Of a stretch of DNA of 64,000 bases, positions 62,919 to 64,000 are shown piece by piece. Position numbers and translations under genes: made by a program. A model generated the notes under the pieces. It was given only the letters and a program-made list of their open reading frames with translations, searched no databases and had not been told where the DNA came from. This DNA comes from Paracentrotus lividus (Eukaryota; Echinodermata; Echinoidea; Camarodonta; Echinidae): NCBI GenBank assembly GCA_940671915.1, contig CALNVZ010000174.1, forward strand, positions 19,189,357-19,253,356, in the 5' to 3' direction. How positions within the stretch are numbered: the stretch's first letter is position 1; each line of letters begins with the position of its first letter.

Positions 62919-64000
62919 GAGCTAGCTGGCAGAGGAGACATTATCTCTTCTTCTACTGGGATTATATGCAATAGACTTGAGGAGAAGGAGAAAGACTTGA
63001 GAAGGTTTCAGGAGGAAGATGGCATCTTGTTAATGCAATGCAAAATATTTGTCAATTGATGTGAGGAAGTCAAAGTCTACACCAACCCTCCAAGGTGGTG
63101 CAATGGAAATCATCAAATACTATTTTGCTGATGTTCAGGAACGATGGCACATGGGCTGAATTTGGATTATCATGTGATGGGAAGCAGAAATGGATGTAGA
63201 CGATACTCAGCGAAAGCAAGTGTTTTTAATAGTGTATGAAAAATGTTCAAACTTTCTCATCAGGCAGGAAATGTGTGTGCTGCAATGTAACGGATTGAAG
63301 CATGATGATAGCCTTGAATTCAGCTGCTGATTGTTATTATCTCAATGGGATGACCTTTGAACCCATGGCGGATCATGTTTGCTTCAATCCTGCTTCAAGT
63401 ATTGGTGATGATATTCCATGGTTAGGTCATACATAAGATAAACTGTGGAATGAAATACATGTGATGCGTCTTTCTAAAAGAATTAGATAAATTGGTCATT
63501 TGTTAAAACGAATTGATCCGTGTGAAGCGGATCCATTTGAGATCAAGCTAGATATACCATGTGCAGTATACCATCTTGTTTTTTTTTTGTTGCTCTGGTC
63601 AAGGAGCATACTAACATTCTTAATATGATTTCCTTAAAAGGATTACATGTATTTAACAGTTTAAAAAAAGATATTTTGACCATTAATCTACTAATTACTC
63701 TGTATACTGAAAGTAGACATGTGCAATGAGAATCCCAACATATTATTATAGTGGCTGAATAGAAAAAGAAAAAATATGATAGCCTTTAGCCTTTTCCATT
63801 TTACTAATGAAGAAGTATTGCCAATGTTTAAGAATCTCCTACATGTTAGTATCTGTCAGACAGATCTACCCTGTGCAATTTCTATATAAGGGGGTCAGGA
63901 AGGGTTGGCTATGATATCCTGGTATTAACTTTGTGCCTCTACAGGAGGTCTTGCACTAAACAGCACTATCAAAATCCCTTTAAGATGCTCTGATAGTTGT

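Overview
The window is A+T-rich, repeat-dense, non-viral animal DNA. It holds one recognisable protein-coding gene: a calcium-independent (novel-class) protein kinase C of the epsilon/eta type, on the + strand. Short exons with GT-AG borders, very long introns, many small foldback DNA transposons, Helentron-like elements with tandem cores, a (TTA)n-tailed SINE-like copy and degraded CpG-containing repeats suggest a marine invertebrate. An echinoderm such as a sea urchin is my best guess, from repeat style and not from a database match.

Layout: 1-8545 has no supported exon; it is upstream intron or flank. Fourteen coding exons lie at 8546-8606, 23156-23312, 30918-30949, 31617-31699, 36642-36771, 40978-41111, 42073-42145, 47391-47578, 49778-49949, 54301-54455, 55278-55416, 55924-56112, 56828-56974 and 57759-57932. 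All junction phases agree. After allowing for two missing bases in exon 9 they give 611 residues: the end of the C2 domain, pseudosubstrate, C1A, C1B, a short hinge, the kinase domain and the AGC C-terminal tail. The first large exon (most of C2, about 115 residues in the vertebrate protein) must lie upstream of the window. Residue numbers below count from the first residue encoded here.

From 59531 to the window end the sequence repeats 54514-59022 in direct orientation. This second copy carries exons 11-14 and the 3' region. It differs mainly by one-base indels in exons and introns alike, and every exon copy is frame-shifted. Uncollapsed or poorly polished assembly is the simplest explanation; a degenerate tandem duplication is the alternative. 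Exon 9 has the same kind of one-base losses.

The introns hold several well-bounded mobile elements: a 764/765 bp family in two opposite copies with 4-bp target duplications; a 1279 bp foldback with a paralogous empty site; a 921 bp foldback whose arms each carry a broken THAP zinc-finger start; a TTAA-flanked insertion nested in another foldback; a 170 bp foldback with perfect 49 bp arms; and a palindrome with (TTAGGG)7 at its centre. A notable protein feature is Tyr at position 22 of C1B, where vertebrate novel PKCs have Trp.
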